Positions 51,445-59,991 of a stretch of DNA of 64,000 nt are shown here, in pieces (the stretch's first letter is position 1; every line of letters starts with the position of its first letter). The translations under genes and the position numbers were made by a program. The stretch is from Lachnospiraceae bacterium (GTDB lineage Bacteria; Bacillota; Clostridia; Lachnospirales; Lachnospiraceae). The notes below the pieces were generated by a model. The model was not told the origin of the DNA, did no database searches, and worked only from the letters and a program-made list of their open reading frames with translations. Location of the stretch: the NCBI GenBank assembly GCA_023664345.1, contig JAMPFQ010000010.1, positions 1 to 64,000 on the forward strand, read 5' to 3'.

Positions 51445-52594
51445 CTTTAGCCAATTCCTCCGCCAGTGTGTCCAGCTGCGCCTCGTTCTCAGGTTTCATG
51501 GCGGACAGCAGCGTTACGGTATTCTCCGCGAACGTGATATCTTTGCTCTTCTCAAACATTCCCTTTATGGTCTTTGCGGCCATGGGCGCCCAGGAACCGT
51601 TATCGATCAGGGCGATGGTGCGTTTCTGGTAATTGCGCTCCAGCAGGCGGGTGATAAGATCCTGCATAAAAGGATGGATGCCCCCATTATAGGTATTGCT
51701 GGCCAGCACCAGCTTCCCGTATCGGAACGCATCTTCTACAGCCTTTGCCAGATCCGTCCTTGCCAGGTCGTGTACTGTAGTCTTTACGCCTTTCTTTTTC
51801 AGAGCCTCCGCCAGATACAGGGCTGCTTCTTTGGTATGTCCGTAAATGGAAGCGTAAGCAATGGCAACGCCCTCACTCTCCGCTTCATAGGAAGACCAGG
51901 TATCATACAGATCCAGATAATACGCCAGATTTTCCGTAAGCACAGGGCCGTGCAGGGGACAGATGATCCGGATATCCAGTTCCGCGGCTTTCTTCAGCAC
52001 ATTCTGCACCTGCATGCCATATTTGCCCACTATACCAAAATAATAGCGGCGAGCTTCATGGATCCAATCTTCTTTCACGTCCAGAGCGCCAAACTTTCCG
52101 AAACCGTCTGCGGAAAATAGCACTCTGTCCGTCCTGTCATAGGTCATCATGACCTCAGGCCAGTGCACCATGGGGGCATATATAAACTGTAAAATATGTT
52201 TTCCCAGAGCGAGTTCTCCGCCGTTGGCAGCAGTCACAGCCTTCTCACCCAGTTCCAGCCCGAAAAACTGGTTTATCATCTTAAAAGCCTGGGGAGTGGC
52301 TACTACCCGGGCCTCCGGATATTTCTCCAGAAACGCAGGGATATTGGCAGAGTGATCCGGTTCCATATGCTGGATCACCAAAAAATCCGGCCTGCGCCCC
52401 CGGAGCGCTTCTTCCACATTAGCCAGCCACTGCTGCCCAAAGGCCTGATCCACGGTATCCATCACCGCCGTTTTCTCATCCAGTATCACATAGGAATTAT
52501 ATGCCATTCCGTTGGGAACCACATATTGTCCTTCGAACAGATCCACCTGATGATCGTTCACTCCTACATATAAAATGTCCTCTGTTATCTTCAT
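51434..52594 (-). CDS. fprA: FprA-type flavodiiron protein
   Basis: A 386-aa A-type flavoprotein that reduces oxygen (or nitric oxide) to water and protects anaerobes. The diiron domain shows HMEPDHSANIPAF (HxExDH), VHWPEVMMTYD and CPLHGPVL; the flavodoxin domain from about 250 has AYASIYGHTKEAALYLAEAL and SNTYNGGIHP. The ATG at 52594 has AGGAGG eight bases upstream; a long upstream frame is repeat DNA and the neighbouring gene read out of frame. The R2 repeat ends immediately before its ribosome binding site. Confidence 0.93.
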   Translation of the reverse strand: MKITEDILYVGVNDHQVDLFEGQYVVPNGMAYNSYVILDEKTAVMDTVDQAFGQQWLANVEEALRGRRPDFLVIQHMEPDHSANIPAFLEKYPEARVVATPQAFKMINQFFGLELGEKAVTAANGGELALGKHILQFIYAPMVHWPEVMMTYDRTDRVLFSADGFGKFGALDVKEDWIHEARRYYFGIVGKYGMQVQNVLKKAAELDIRIICPLHGPVLTENLAYYLDLYDTWSSYEAESEGVAIAYASIYGHTKEAALYLAEALKKKGVKTTVHDLARTDLAKAVEDAFRYGKLVLASNTYNGGIHPFMQDLITRLLERNYQKRTIALIDNGSWAPMAAKTIKGMFEKSKDITFAENTVTLLSAMKPENEAQLDTLAEELAKDGI

Positions 52595-52610
52595 AATGAC
52601 AGCCTCCTGT

Positions 52611-52735
52611 TTTATTCCCGCGGGCAATGAGCCAAAGTCCGTAGGACCTTGGCGAATGCCGCGAGGGTCAAATACCCCGCAGCTTGCTGCGTTGCAAGAT
52701 TGATACCCCGTCAGCTTATTGCGGGGTCTTTGATT
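52611..52735 (-). repeat. R2 repeat core, copy B (inverted relative to copy A)
   Basis: The reverse complement matches 34979-35120 almost base for base except for the middle hairpin, which is shortened from CCAGGGAATCATGATTCCCTGG to a CCTACGG segment. Stems ACCCCG/CGGGGT and CGCAGC-aa-GCTGCG are kept. The long outer arms of copy A are missing. The left end encodes the last residues and the TAA of the YhaM-like gene. Confidence 0.8.
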
Positions 52736-53678
52736 CTGTTCTGGTGGCCCGCAGGTTGGATTCAAACAACCTGTTATAGCCAAGCCACCCCTTATTCTCC
52801 TTATTATTCTCCAGGATTTCCTTAAAAGTCTCCAATTTGGCGTCCGTATCATCCGCATAATTCAGCGCCAGCGCCTCGATCAGCGCCGGGATTTTGGGAG
52901 AACCAAATTCGTATTTCCCATGATGCGCCAGGATACAGTGCTGCACCTGTGTCAGCAGCGTATGGGGAAAGCCTTCTATCTTGGCCGCCCGCTCGGCTAT
53001 CATCTGGGAACCCATCACGATATGCCCCAGCAGCTGGCCGTCGTCGGTGTAATCATTTTCCGGAAAAGGCGAGATCTCCCTGATCTTCCCAATATCATGG
53101 CATATAGCCGCGGTCAGCAGCAAATCTCGCTTCAGCACCGGATAGGCGGTACAATAATAGTCACAAAGCTTCGCCACACTTAAAGTATGCTCCAACAGGC
53201 CGCCCACAAACCCGTGATGCACGGTTTTTGCAGCGGAAGATTTCTTAAATGCTTTTGCAAAGGCTTCATCTTCGACAAAAAAAGCTTCCAACAGGCCTTT
53301 ATAATAAGGATCCTCCACGCTGTTAATCAGGCCCAGCAGTTCCTGGTACATGGGCTCGATCCCCTTGGAGCTGACCGGAAGATAATCGGCGGGATCGTAC
53401 TCTTCCTCCCGGCAGACCCTGATCCGCTTTACGCTGACCTGCAGGTTTCCCTGAAAATTATTGACATCTCCGTACACTTCTATGTAATCCAGCGCACTAT
53501 AATCACTGATCCCCGGATTATTGGGTTCCCAGACCTTTGCGTCGATGGTGCCTGTCTTATCCTGCAGGATCACATTTTCATAATTCTTGCCGTTTTTTGT
53601 CACCGCTGACTGCTTATGTTTACAGAGATAAATGTCAAATATCCTGTCTCCCTCTTTAAACTCTTTGATATATTTCAT
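52716..53678 (-). CDS. yhaM: YhaM-type 3'-5' exoribonuclease (OB fold plus HD domain)
   Basis: A 320-aa protein: N-terminal OB fold (residues 1-90, VILQDKTGTIDAKVWEPN, VYGDVNNFQGNLQVSVKRI) and an HD phosphohydrolase domain (HHGFVGGLLEHTLSVAKLCDYY, ICHDIGKIREI, LGHIVMGSQM, ILAHHGKYEFGSP). YhaM removes nucleotides from 3' ends and trims RNA after other RNases. The C-terminal TESKTPQ and stop are encoded by the R2 repeat, so the natural end has been changed slightly. Confidence 0.92.
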   Translation of the reverse strand: MKYIKEFKEGDRIFDIYLCKHKQSAVTKNGKNYENVILQDKTGTIDAKVWEPNNPGISDYSALDYIEVYGDVNNFQGNLQVSVKRIRVCREEEYDPADYLPVSSKGIEPMYQELLGLINSVEDPYYKGLLEAFFVEDEAFAKAFKKSSAAKTVHHGFVGGLLEHTLSVAKLCDYYCTAYPVLKRDLLLTAAICHDIGKIREISPFPENDYTDDGQLLGHIVMGSQMIAERAAKIEGFPHTLLTQVQHCILAHHGKYEFGSPKIPALIEALALNYADDTDAKLETFKEILENNKENKGWLGYNRLFESNLRATRTESKTPQ

Positions 53679-53694
53679 GTTTACACCTCCTATT

Positions 53695-55068
53695 TTACCG
53701 GCGTTCTTTTAATGCAATGGTAAAATTCATTTCCTTATATTCTTCCTGCGCCTGGCGCATCACCGTTAGTGTTACCGTCTGTCCCGGCTCCGCCTGCATC
53801 AGCAGGTTGGAATAATCGTTAAAATTAGTCACTATCCCATCATTCACGGCAGTCACTATGTCCCCCTGCTGGACGCCCGCCAGCATGGCCGGGGAATCCA
53901 TGGCAATCTCCTGTACATAGGCTCCATACGGAACACCAAATCTGGCATGGGCTGATGAGGGCACATCCCCGCCGCTGATGCCCATGTATGGAAGCCTGTT
54001 TTCATTAGACATTTTTTCCACCACTTTTTTCAACTCGGAAATACCATAGGCGCTGATCACATTACCTGTGTCGGAACTGGTCTTGCTGCCTGCAATGATG
54101 CCGATCAGTTCCCCTTTCAGATTAAACAGGGCACCGCTTGCTTTCTTGCTTCCCACAATGTCCGTGAGAAGCAGTTTGTAATTCCTGTCCACAGTGGAGA
54201 TCGTACCGGATGCCGTGATCATTCCGTAACCAACGGAATCGCTGATCCCCATGGGGCTTCCCATAGCGATCACGGGAGTTCCCTCCAGATTCCAGGAATT
54301 GGAAGAACCCATGGGCGCTACCGCCAGACCGCCCGCTTCCATCCATTCCACCGGCATACTGTACCTGTCCACCGCCACCACGGCGAGATCAGTGGAAGGA
54401 TCCAGTCCTTTTAATGTCGCCGCGATCTGATAGTATCCGTCCTCCAGATCCAATACCAGGTTATCCGCATTTTTCAGGGATGTATAATCCACCAGGATCA
54501 GAAGATCTTTTCCATTGTCCGCAATGATAACGCCGGAGGCCTGACTGTCGCTCTCCTGTACATTATTGAACCAGTCGATATTGGAAGAGATTCCCCGGAT
54601 CGTTACCATATACTGATAAATGCTGGTCTGCCCATCCTCATTGACATCGGATCCATCATAGATAAAACGATGCAGGCCCTCGTATAATTCCACATAACTG
54701 TCCTTATCCAGCGTCAACCTGTTCAGAAGATCCCGCATCTGCTCCCGTTCCAGCGTAACGCCCTCTGTTTCAGGCTCCTCCACAGGCGCGGGACTCTCCG
54801 TGGGAAGATTTTCCGCCAGCATTTCCTCCGGGGACATTTCCCTCTGATCCTCCGGAAAGACGATCACCTGCGGCTCCTCCTCCGGATAGAGCCAGTTGCT
54901 GATCACCGGTTCCAGGACCAGGAAAGTAACGCACGCGATCAGACCAAATATCACCGCCATGGAAGCCGTGATGATGGTCCTTCTGATCAGCTTCTTCCTG
55001 TTGATGGGACGCTGTTTGATCTTCTCTATCATGAAATCATTCTGATTCCCGGATTCCCTGCCAGACAT
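53695..55068 (-). CDS. Membrane-anchored HtrA-like protein with PDZ domain, catalytic His lost
   Basis: A 457-aa protein with one membrane helix (29-52), a Pro/Glu-rich stalk, a trypsin-like domain (about 150-350) and a C-terminal PDZ domain (355-450). The HtrA pattern is clear: SGVIIADNGKDLLILVDYTSLKNAD, DPSTDLAVVAV, VIAMGSPMG, LLTDIVGSKKASGALFNLKGELIGI. D227 and S311 are in place, but T196 stands where the catalytic His should be, and GNSGGP is replaced by KKASGA. It is probably a non-cleaving binding or sensing protein. It lies 16 bases upstream of yhaM. Confidence 0.85.
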   Translation of the reverse strand: MSGRESGNQNDFMIEKIKQRPINRKKLIRRTIITASMAVIFGLIACVTFLVLEPVISNWLYPEEEPQVIVFPEDQREMSPEEMLAENLPTESPAPVEEPETEGVTLEREQMRDLLNRLTLDKDSYVELYEGLHRFIYDGSDVNEDGQTSIYQYMVTIRGISSNIDWFNNVQESDSQASGVIIADNGKDLLILVDYTSLKNADNLVLDLEDGYYQIAATLKGLDPSTDLAVVAVDRYSMPVEWMEAGGLAVAPMGSSNSWNLEGTPVIAMGSPMGISDSVGYGMITASGTISTVDRNYKLLLTDIVGSKKASGALFNLKGELIGIIAGSKTSSDTGNVISAYGISELKKVVEKMSNENRLPYMGISGGDVPSSAHARFGVPYGAYVQEIAMDSPAMLAGVQQGDIVTAVNDGIVTNFNDYSNLLMQAEPGQTVTLTVMRQAQEEYKEMNFTIALKERR

Positions 55069-55169
55069 GCATACCCCTTTCTGTTACGATTATTACCCGT
55101 ATCATTTTCCATACTTCTTGACCACTTTTTAAAGTATACCCGATCGATCAGGAAAAGTAAAGATACCGC

Positions 55170-56351
55170 TTATACCGTTTTCTCCCTGTGGCACATAAAA
55201 ATCCCCAGCAAGAGCAGCAGCGGAAATACTGCTGCCACCAGGATCCCTTTTTTCAGGTCTTCGTTAAAATAACTGGAGACCATGCCCACCAGCGTAGGCC
55301 CGCCGGAGCAGCCCAGATCGCCTGCCAGCGCCATCAGCGCGAACATTGCTGTGCCTCCTCTGGGAATGGCAGCTGACGCCTTGCTGAAAGTGCCCGGCCA
55401 CATGATCCCTACGGAAAGGCCACATACGGCGCATCCCACTAATCCGAAGACAGAACCGGGCATCAGCGCGATGCAGAGATACGCCCCGACACACAAAATA
55501 CTGCTGCCAGTCATGAATCTGTCCAGGTCTATCCTGTCGCCGTATTTTCCATACAAAGCCCTGGAACTTCCCATCAGGATTGCAAAAGCCATGGGGCCCG
55601 CCAGGTCTCCCAGGGTCTTGCTGACGCCCAGGCCTTTCTCCGCAAAAGTGGAGGCCCACTGGCTGACAGACTGCTCGCTGGCTCCCGCGCAGAGCATCAT
55701 CAGCATCATAATCCAGAAAATCTTCTGCTTTGTCAGTTCTTTCATACTGAGCCCCTTTTCCCCATCCTCTATGAGGGATGCGATCGGCACCCTGGCAAAC
55801 AGAAGGGTATTGCACAGCGGTACCAGCGCCCAGATACAGGCCAGTATCTTCCAGTTCCCGATCCCGAAGAGCCCAAAAAATATGGTGGAGACCAGCACCA
55901 CGCCCACATGGCCCCAGCAATAGAAAGAATGGAGCATGCTCATGGTCTTTTCCTTATTGTCGGAAGGGCACGCCTCCACCACGGGACTGACCAATACCTC
56001 CAACAGCCCTCCGCCGATCGCATAAACAGTGACCGCGATCAGCAGCCCTGCAAAAGGATCCGAAAACAGTTCCGGCAATACGGTCAAAAACAGAATGCCC
56101 ACTGTGGCAAAGATATGGGCGGTCACCATGGACGCCCGGTATCCGATTCTGTCCACAAAAGTGACGGAGAGCAGATCGACTGCCAGCTGCAGGCCAAAAT
56201 TAAAAGTCACCAGCATGGTAATCTTAGACAGGGGAATCCCATAACTGTCCTGAAAAGTCAAAAACAGCAGCGGCACAAAATTATTCACGATCGCCTGCAC
56301 GATATAACCGATAAAGCAGGAATAAATCGTCTTGCGGTAATCCGGTTTCAT
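55170..56351 (-). CDS. MFS transporter
   Basis: A 393-aa protein of 12 helices. Marks are DRIGYRASM after helix 2, the gap PRGGTAMFALMALAGDLGCSGGP in the second half, and GKYGDRIDLDRFM between helices 8 and 9. It resembles FucP/NarK-like sugar-type MFS carriers of Lachnospiraceae. Start is placed at 56351 (MKPDYRKTIYSCFIGYIVQAI); ATG at 56363 and TTG at 56375 are in-frame alternatives and none has a strong ribosome binding site. Substrate unknown. Confidence 0.85.
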   Translation of the reverse strand: MKPDYRKTIYSCFIGYIVQAIVNNFVPLLFLTFQDSYGIPLSKITMLVTFNFGLQLAVDLLSVTFVDRIGYRASMVTAHIFATVGILFLTVLPELFSDPFAGLLIAVTVYAIGGGLLEVLVSPVVEACPSDNKEKTMSMLHSFYCWGHVGVVLVSTIFFGLFGIGNWKILACIWALVPLCNTLLFARVPIASLIEDGEKGLSMKELTKQKIFWIMMLMMLCAGASEQSVSQWASTFAEKGLGVSKTLGDLAGPMAFAILMGSSRALYGKYGDRIDLDRFMTGSSILCVGAYLCIALMPGSVFGLVGCAVCGLSVGIMWPGTFSKASAAIPRGGTAMFALMALAGDLGCSGGPTLVGMVSSYFNEDLKKGILVAAVFPLLLLLGIFMCHREKTV

Positions 56352-56480
56352 TGTTTCTCTCATTCCGCCGCGCAAGCGGCATTTCGATCGGTGGGAACTT
56401 TGGGACGCATATCAACGCGAACCAACATCCATTATTGATTCATATATCTGAAATGTCAATAAAAATAAGGGAGATTTTTC

Positions 56481-56509
56481 TTTACACTATCCTGCGGAGA
56501 GGTTACAAT
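56481..56509 (+). promoter_or_regulatory. Promoter of the 74-aa protein gene
   Basis: TTTACA and TACAAT are 17 bases apart, 50 bases before the start codon. Confidence 0.65.
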
Positions 56510-56559
56510 AAAAGCGCGATTATTTTCATCCAAAACACAAAAAGGAAGGTAATATCAAA

Positions 56560-56784
56560 ATGGACATCAAAGAACAGGTAACAAAAGCAGTGGAGAAGAT
56601 CACTAAGGACAAAAAACTTCAGGAGCAGTTCCAGAAAGAACCGGTAAAGGCTTTGGAAAATGTACTTGGAGTAGACCTGCCTGACGAGATCGTGGACCAG
56701 GTTGTCAAAGGCGTAAAAGCAAAATTGACAGCAGATAAGGTTTCCGGTGCAGTAGATTCCTTAAAAGGTCTTCTGAATAAGTAA
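56560..56784 (+). CDS. Small helical protein with NHLP-leader-like motif (74 aa)
   Basis: A lysine- and glutamate-rich protein starting MDIKEQVTKAVEKITKDKKL. Its centre FQKEPVKALENVLGVDLPDE resembles the core of nitrile-hydratase-type leader peptides (NHLP: F..dP..aLe..lGv.lP), followed by two amphipathic helices. AAGGAAGG precedes the ATG and it has its own promoter and a downstream hairpin, so it is a real gene. No maturase lies nearby, so a RiPP precursor is not supported; a small structural or regulatory protein is equally possible. Confidence 0.75.
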   Translation: MDIKEQVTKAVEKITKDKKLQEQFQKEPVKALENVLGVDLPDEIVDQVVKGVKAKLTADKVSGAVDSLKGLLNK

Positions 56785-56806
56785 AACAGGTTTTCGAACA
56801 TGATGA

Positions 56807-56838
56807 TCAAAGCCGTGTCTTACAGAGCGCGGCTTTGA
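56807..56838 (+). terminator. Hairpin after the 74-aa gene
   Basis: TCAAAGCCG pairs with CGGCTTTGA (9 bp, 14-base loop), 22 bases after the stop. The T run is poor, so readthrough into mutS2 is likely. Confidence 0.5.
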
Positions 56839-56880
56839 CCTTGTTACCTTAAGTCCATCTATTTCAGAACGGAGTGTTAA

Positions 56881-59265
56881 ATGAACCAAAAAGTATTAAA
56901 AACTCTGGAATACAATAAAATAATCGATCTTTTGACAGAAAAAGCGGATTCGGAACCGGGAAAAAAACTGTGCAGGGAACTCGCCCCCTCCACCGACCTT
57001 TCCCAGATCCGCCAGATGCAGCGGGAGACAAAAGACGCCCTGAACCGGCTGTTCAAATATGGCGGCACTTCTTTCGGAAGCAATGCCAATCTGGGATTTT
57101 CCATCAGATCCCTGGAGATTGGAAGCACCCTTTCCATCTCTGAACTTATAAAGATCGCCTCTTTTCTGGACAATGTGAACCGCATCAAGACCTATGGCAG
57201 AAAGGACAGAGAGGATGCTCCTGAGGATTCCCTGGATCCTTATTTTGAACAGCTGACGCCCCTGACCCAGATCGCCAATGAGATCAACCGCTGTATCCTG
57301 TCGGAGGAAGAGATTGCGGACGATGCCAGCCCCAGGCTGAAAAGCATCCGCCGCTCCATGGCGCTGACCAACGAGAAGATCCATTCCCAGCTGACTTCCA
57401 TACTCAACGGTCCTTACCGCACTTATCTGCAGGACGCCGTTATCACCACCAGGAATAACCGCTACTGCATCCCCGTGAAATCCGAATATAAGGCGCAGGT
57501 AAACGGCATGGTGCACGACCAATCTGCCACAGGCTCCACTTTCTTCATCGAACCCGCGGCTGTGGTCAGCCTGAACAATGAGCTGAAAGAACTGGATCTG
57601 CAGGAGCAGGAAGAGATCAACATCATCCTCGCCACCTTGAGCGCCCAGGCTGGGGAACACACTGAAGCGCTGGCAAAGGATCAGAAGATCATGACCGCTC
57701 TGGACTTTATCTTTGCCAGGGCGGAACTTGCCATGGATATGAACGGCACGGAACCTCTCTTTAACACGGAGCATTACATCAACATACGAAAGGGCCGCCA
57801 TCCACTCCTGGATAAGAAAAAGGTGGTCCCCATCGACATTCATCTGGGAAAAGATTTCAATCTGCTGATCATCACCGGCCCTAACACCGGCGGCAAAACC
57901 GTATCCCTGAAAACAGTGGGGCTTTTTACCCTGATGGCGCAGGCGGGACTTCATATTCCAGCCCTGGACCGCTCGGAACTCTCCATTTTTACGGAAGTTT
58001 ACGCGGATATCGGTGACGAACAGAGTATCGAGCAGAGTTTATCCACATTTTCTTCCCACATGAAGAGCATTGTCCACATTTTGAAGCACGCGGACGCGGA
58101 TTCCCTCTGCCTGTTTGACGAACTTGGGGCAGGCACGGATCCCACGGAGGGCGCCGCCCTGGCCATTGCCATCCTGAATTTCCTGCATGACAGGGGAATC
58201 CGCACCATGGCAACCACCCACTACAGCGAGCTGAAAATCTACGCCCTTTCCACCTCCTTTGTGGAAAATGCCTGCTGTGAATTCAGCGTGGAGACCCTGC
58301 AGCCCACTTACAGGCTCCTCATCGGCATTCCCGGCAAGAGCAATGCTTTCGCCATCTCCTCCAAGCTAGGGCTGTCAGACGATATCATCAATGCCGCAAA
58401 GGAGCAGATCGGCAAGGAAGAAAAAAGTTTTGAGGACGTGATCGCCGACCTGGAACAGAGCCGCGTTACCATCGAGAAAGAACAGCGGGAAATCGCCGAG
58501 TATAAAGAACGCATCCGCACTCTCCAGGATCAGCTTCAGAAAAAGAATGAGAAGATCGACCAGGCAAAAGATAAAATCCTAAGAGAAGCCAACGAAAAGG
58601 CAAAGGAGATCCTGCAAGAAGCAAAGGAAGTGGCGGATGAGACCATCCGCGACTTTAACAGAGCGGGAGCCGGTACCGATATCAGGGAACTGGAGCAGAA
58701 ACGCCAGAAAGTCAGGGATAAGATCAGTGAAAAGAATGAAAAGCTTTCCCTGAAAAACGGTTCCTCCCTGAGAAAGCCCGACAAAAAAGCGTTGGATCCA
58801 AAAAAATTGAAAAAGGGCGATTCCGTGAAGATCGTATCCATGGGCTTAAAGGGGATCGTGAACACACTGCCCGACGCGAAAGGGAATCTTTTCGTGCAAT
58901 GCGGCATCATGCGCACCCAGGCCAATATCCGCGACCTGGTGCTGATAGAGGAGAATCCTGTTTCCGCCCCTGTCCTGCAGAGAAGCAACACCAGCAAGAT
59001 CAAGATGTCCAAATCTTTTTCCATTTCCACGGAGATCAATCTGCTGGGCAAGACTGTGGATGAAGCCATCGCGGAGCTGGACAAATATCTGGATGATGCT
59101 TATCTGGCACACCTGCCCAGCGTGCGGATAGTCCACGGCAAAGGGACCGGCGCCCTGCGCAACGCCGTCCAGAATCATCTGAAACGGCTGAAATATGTAA
59201 AGGAATACCGTCTGGGAGAATACGGCGAGGGAGATGCGGGCGTTACTATCGTGACTTTTAAATAA
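56881..59265 (+). CDS. mutS2: Endonuclease MutS2
   Basis: A 794-aa MutS2. The N-terminal lever/clamp region leads to the ATPase with GPNTGGKTVSLKTVGL (333-348), STFSSHMKSIV, LFDELGAGTDPTEGAAL and ATTHYSELK. A long coiled coil covers about 515-640 (QREIAEYKERIRTLQDQLQ), then a KOW-like strand region, and a C-terminal Smr domain (about 718-794: INLLGKTVDEAIAELDKYL, VRIVHGKGTGALR). MutS2 suppresses recombination and rescues collided ribosomes. GGAGTG precedes the ATG. Confidence 0.97.
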   Translation: MNQKVLKTLEYNKIIDLLTEKADSEPGKKLCRELAPSTDLSQIRQMQRETKDALNRLFKYGGTSFGSNANLGFSIRSLEIGSTLSISELIKIASFLDNVNRIKTYGRKDREDAPEDSLDPYFEQLTPLTQIANEINRCILSEEEIADDASPRLKSIRRSMALTNEKIHSQLTSILNGPYRTYLQDAVITTRNNRYCIPVKSEYKAQVNGMVHDQSATGSTFFIEPAAVVSLNNELKELDLQEQEEINIILATLSAQAGEHTEALAKDQKIMTALDFIFARAELAMDMNGTEPLFNTEHYINIRKGRHPLLDKKKVVPIDIHLGKDFNLLIITGPNTGGKTVSLKTVGLFTLMAQAGLHIPALDRSELSIFTEVYADIGDEQSIEQSLSTFSSHMKSIVHILKHADADSLCLFDELGAGTDPTEGAALAIAILNFLHDRGIRTMATTHYSELKIYALSTSFVENACCEFSVETLQPTYRLLIGIPGKSNAFAISSKLGLSDDIINAAKEQIGKEEKSFEDVIADLEQSRVTIEKEQREIAEYKERIRTLQDQLQKKNEKIDQAKDKILREANEKAKEILQEAKEVADETIRDFNRAGAGTDIRELEQKRQKVRDKISEKNEKLSLKNGSSLRKPDKKALDPKKLKKGDSVKIVSMGLKGIVNTLPDAKGNLFVQCGIMRTQANIRDLVLIEENPVSAPVLQRSNTSKIKMSKSFSISTEINLLGKTVDEAIAELDKYLDDAYLAHLPSVRIVHGKGTGALRNAVQNHLKRLKYVKEYRLGEYGEGDAGVTIVTFK

Positions 59266-59286
59266 ATGAGGAGGCATGGTTATCAA

Positions 59287-59991
59287 ATGGTCAGCAAACA
59301 AAAAATCTTGATCTGTGACGACGACAACAATATAGCGGAACTGATCTCCCTGTATCTGAACAAGGAGTGTTTTGAGACCCTGATCGTCAATGACGGTGAA
59401 TCCGTTCTGCCCGCCATGGAGACCTTTTCTCCTAACCTGATCCTGCTGGATATCATGCTTCCCGGCATGGACGGCTATCAGGTATGCCGGGAAGTGCGAG
59501 CAAAGTACTCCGTGCCCATTATCATGCTTTCCGCCAAGGGCGAGGTCTTTGATAAGGTGCTGGGACTGGAACTGGGGGCTGACGATTATATCGAAAAGCC
59601 CTTTGATTCCAAGGAACTTGTGGCCCGTGCCAAGGCGGTGCTGCGCCGCTACAAGCCTGCTGCCGCTGTACCCCAGAATTCAGATGACAAATGCGTGGAA
59701 TATACCAACCTGTCCATCAACCTGACCAACTATTCCGTGATCTATATGGGGCAGACCATCGATATGCCCCCCAAGGAACTGGAACTGCTGTATTTCCTCG
59801 CCTCCTCGCCCAACCATGTATTCACCAGGGAGCAGCTGCTGGATCAGATTTGGGGCTACGAATACATCGGCGATACCCGCACGGTGGACGTACATATCAA
59901 GCGCCTGCGGGAGAAGATCAAGGATCATGCCAACTGGAAGATCTCTACCATCTGGGGAATCGGCTACAAGTTTGAGGTAAGGAATCCATGA
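59287..59991 (+). CDS. OmpR/PhoB-family response regulator
   Basis: A 234-aa regulator: receiver (ILICDDDNN, phospho-acceptor D55 in LLDIMLPGMDGY, K in YIEKPFD) and winged helix (MPPKELELLYFLASSPNHVFTREQLLDQIWGYEY, TVDVHIKRLREKI, WGIGYKFE). The ATG at 59287 is chosen; AGGAGG is 12 bases upstream and another in-frame ATG at 59266 comes before that site. It overlaps the kinase gene by four bases and follows mutS2 by 21 bases. Confidence 0.93.
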   Translation: MVSKQKILICDDDNNIAELISLYLNKECFETLIVNDGESVLPAMETFSPNLILLDIMLPGMDGYQVCREVRAKYSVPIIMLSAKGEVFDKVLGLELGADDYIEKPFDSKELVARAKAVLRRYKPAAAVPQNSDDKCVEYTNLSINLTNYSVIYMGQTIDMPPKELELLYFLASSPNHVFTREQLLDQIWGYEYIGDTRTVDVHIKRLREKIKDHANWKISTIWGIGYKFEVRNP

